DNA of 6,747 nt. It comes from Lentisphaeria bacterium. GTDB taxonomy: Bacteria > Verrucomicrobiota > Lentisphaeria > Victivallales > UBA1829. Below the pieces are notes generated by a model, which worked only from the letters and a program-made list of their open reading frames with translations, made no database searches and was not told the origin of the DNA. Below are positions 6,251-6,747 of the stretch, piece after piece. The stretch lies in contig JAFVRL010000089.1 of NCBI GenBank assembly GCA_017504325.1, positions 1 through 6,747 of the forward strand. Direction: 5' to 3'. Position numbers and translations under genes: made by a program. The number at the start of each line of letters is the position of its first letter. Within the stretch, counting starts at the first letter, position 1.

Positions 6251-6747
6251 CTTCTACGGCGGCGTGGGCGGTGTTTTGGAGAATTTGGATCTTTTCTTCG
6301 GTCAGGGAAAGGTCCTTGCCGTCCAGCTCGTACTTGGGACGGAAGGAGTTGCCCACACAGCTTTGCCCCGTCAGAATTTCAAACCAGACGCAGGCGTTCA
6401 GATACTGTCCGCCGCCGATGTCACCGTCGTGAGTAAAGTCATCTTTGATTTGACCTTTCATCATGCGGGTGCAAAGGGTAAAGCGGTCCATTTCGGTGCC
6501 CTCCAAGGGGGTGGTAAACAAGGGCAGATCGCGGATTTTTTCCCAAGCGTCACCGGTGGGAACGCCTTCCACACCGTATTCCTTCATCATGTGCAGCATC
6601 ACGCCTTTTTTTGCCTGATAAATCCGGGTGCGCTGCTCCTTTGTTTTCATTTCAAAGGCGATCTTATACCCGATTTCGTTTGCCCAAACCTGATGCCAGA
6701 AATAACGGGCATTTGGGAACTGATTCTTGATTTCCTTGTATAGATTG
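6234..6747 (-). CDS. DUF4886 domain protein (SGNH-hydrolase-like), C-terminal part
   Basis: The frame enters from the right edge, is open from 6746, and ends at TGA 6234-6236, giving about 170 C-terminal residues. The ATG at 6648-6650 is internal, since the frame continues upstream with family-like sequence (FPNARYFWHQVWANEIGYK). Features typical of DUF4886 are the FWHQVWANE segment, GVPTGDAWEKIR, and a C-terminal block GDIGGGQYLNACVWFEILTG followed by GNSFRP. The family is related to SGNH esterases/acetylhydrolases and often occurs with carbohydrate-degradation genes; activity is not proven. In the last block the usual D-x-x-H reads DGDIG, so the catalytic His is not obvious there. The tail, HAAVEELKAI, looks close to a natural end. 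The stop lies 13 bases before the TTG of the lysS frame, with no terminator between. Confidence 0.75.
   Translation of the reverse strand, partial: NLYKEIKNQFPNARYFWHQVWANEIGYKIAFEMKTKEQRTRIYQAKKGVMLHMMKEYGVEGVPTGDAWEKIRDLPLFTTPLEGTEMDRFTLCTRMMKGQIKDDFTHDGDIGGGQYLNACVWFEILTGQSCVGNSFRPKYELDGKDLSLTEEKIQILQNTAHAAVEELKAI

Noticed and set aside
5015..6436. Long plus-strand open frame (473 codons) opposite lysS and the DUF4886 gene
   Set aside because: It spans two genes on the other strand, lacks a ribosome binding site, and its translation is low-complexity and rich in Phe, Gly and His. It is a by-product of the codon usage of the minus-strand genes.
6159..6743. Plus-strand open frame (194 codons) opposite the DUF4886 gene
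   Set aside because: It is antisense to a frame with clear DUF4886 features and has no ribosome binding site.
6240..6747. Right-hand segment as foreign DNA by base composition
   Set aside because: A hand count gives about 52% GC for 6301-6720, and sampled lysS lines are about 42-60%, so composition does not separate the two sides of the junction.
1..6747. CRISPR array, tRNA/rRNA genes, insertion sequence or phage genes
   Set aside because: No regularly spaced repeats, tRNA-like cloverleaf, transposase motifs or terminal inverted repeats were seen.

Overview
The window carries one co-directional plus-strand gene group facing two minus-strand genes. The organism is a bacterium with strong AGGAG-type ribosome binding sites. 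By hand count of sample lines it has roughly 45-52% GC. The mix of genes resembles host-associated Lentisphaerota/PVC-type bacteria: a GH109-like Gfo/Idh/MocA protein, a CehA/McbA-like PHP metallohydrolase, a DUF4886 protein, and a lysyl-tRNA synthetase with an EISPGYSELNDP-type motif 3 region. This lineage guess is inference; a Clostridia-like source is not excluded.

Layout. (1) 1-299: C-terminal end of an unrecognised plus-strand gene cut by the window edge. (2) 300-430: AT-rich intergenic stretch ending in a good ribosome binding site. (3) 431-1942: Gfo/Idh/MocA-fold oxidoreductase whose motifs point to the GH109-like branch, with a helical C-terminal extension of about 100 residues. (4) 1960-1990: strong intrinsic terminator. 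(5) 2017-4770: tight three-gene group made of a PHP-domain metallohydrolase, a four-helix membrane protein with no recognised family, and a HAD-family phosphatase joined by an ATGA overlap. (6) 4773-4846: long palindromic bidirectional terminator between convergent genes. (7) 4859-6220, minus: lysS lacking the first ~60 residues normally present. (8) 6234-6747, minus: C-terminal part of a DUF4886 (SGNH-hydrolase-like) protein, cut by the window edge.

How the genes may work together. The plus-strand set joins an NAD-dependent sugar-handling fold, a metal-dependent phosphoesterase fold, a membrane protein and a small-molecule phosphatase. That would suit carbohydrate or organophosphate scavenging, but no substrate can be read from the sequence.

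The most notable observation is the lysS 5' end. The synthetase reading frame is closed by an in-frame TGA at 6245-6247, has no ATG at the expected position and no ribosome binding site, and abuts the end of the DUF4886 gene. This suggests either a rearranged, broken lysS or a misjoined contig. I see no convincing evidence of a wholly new biological system.
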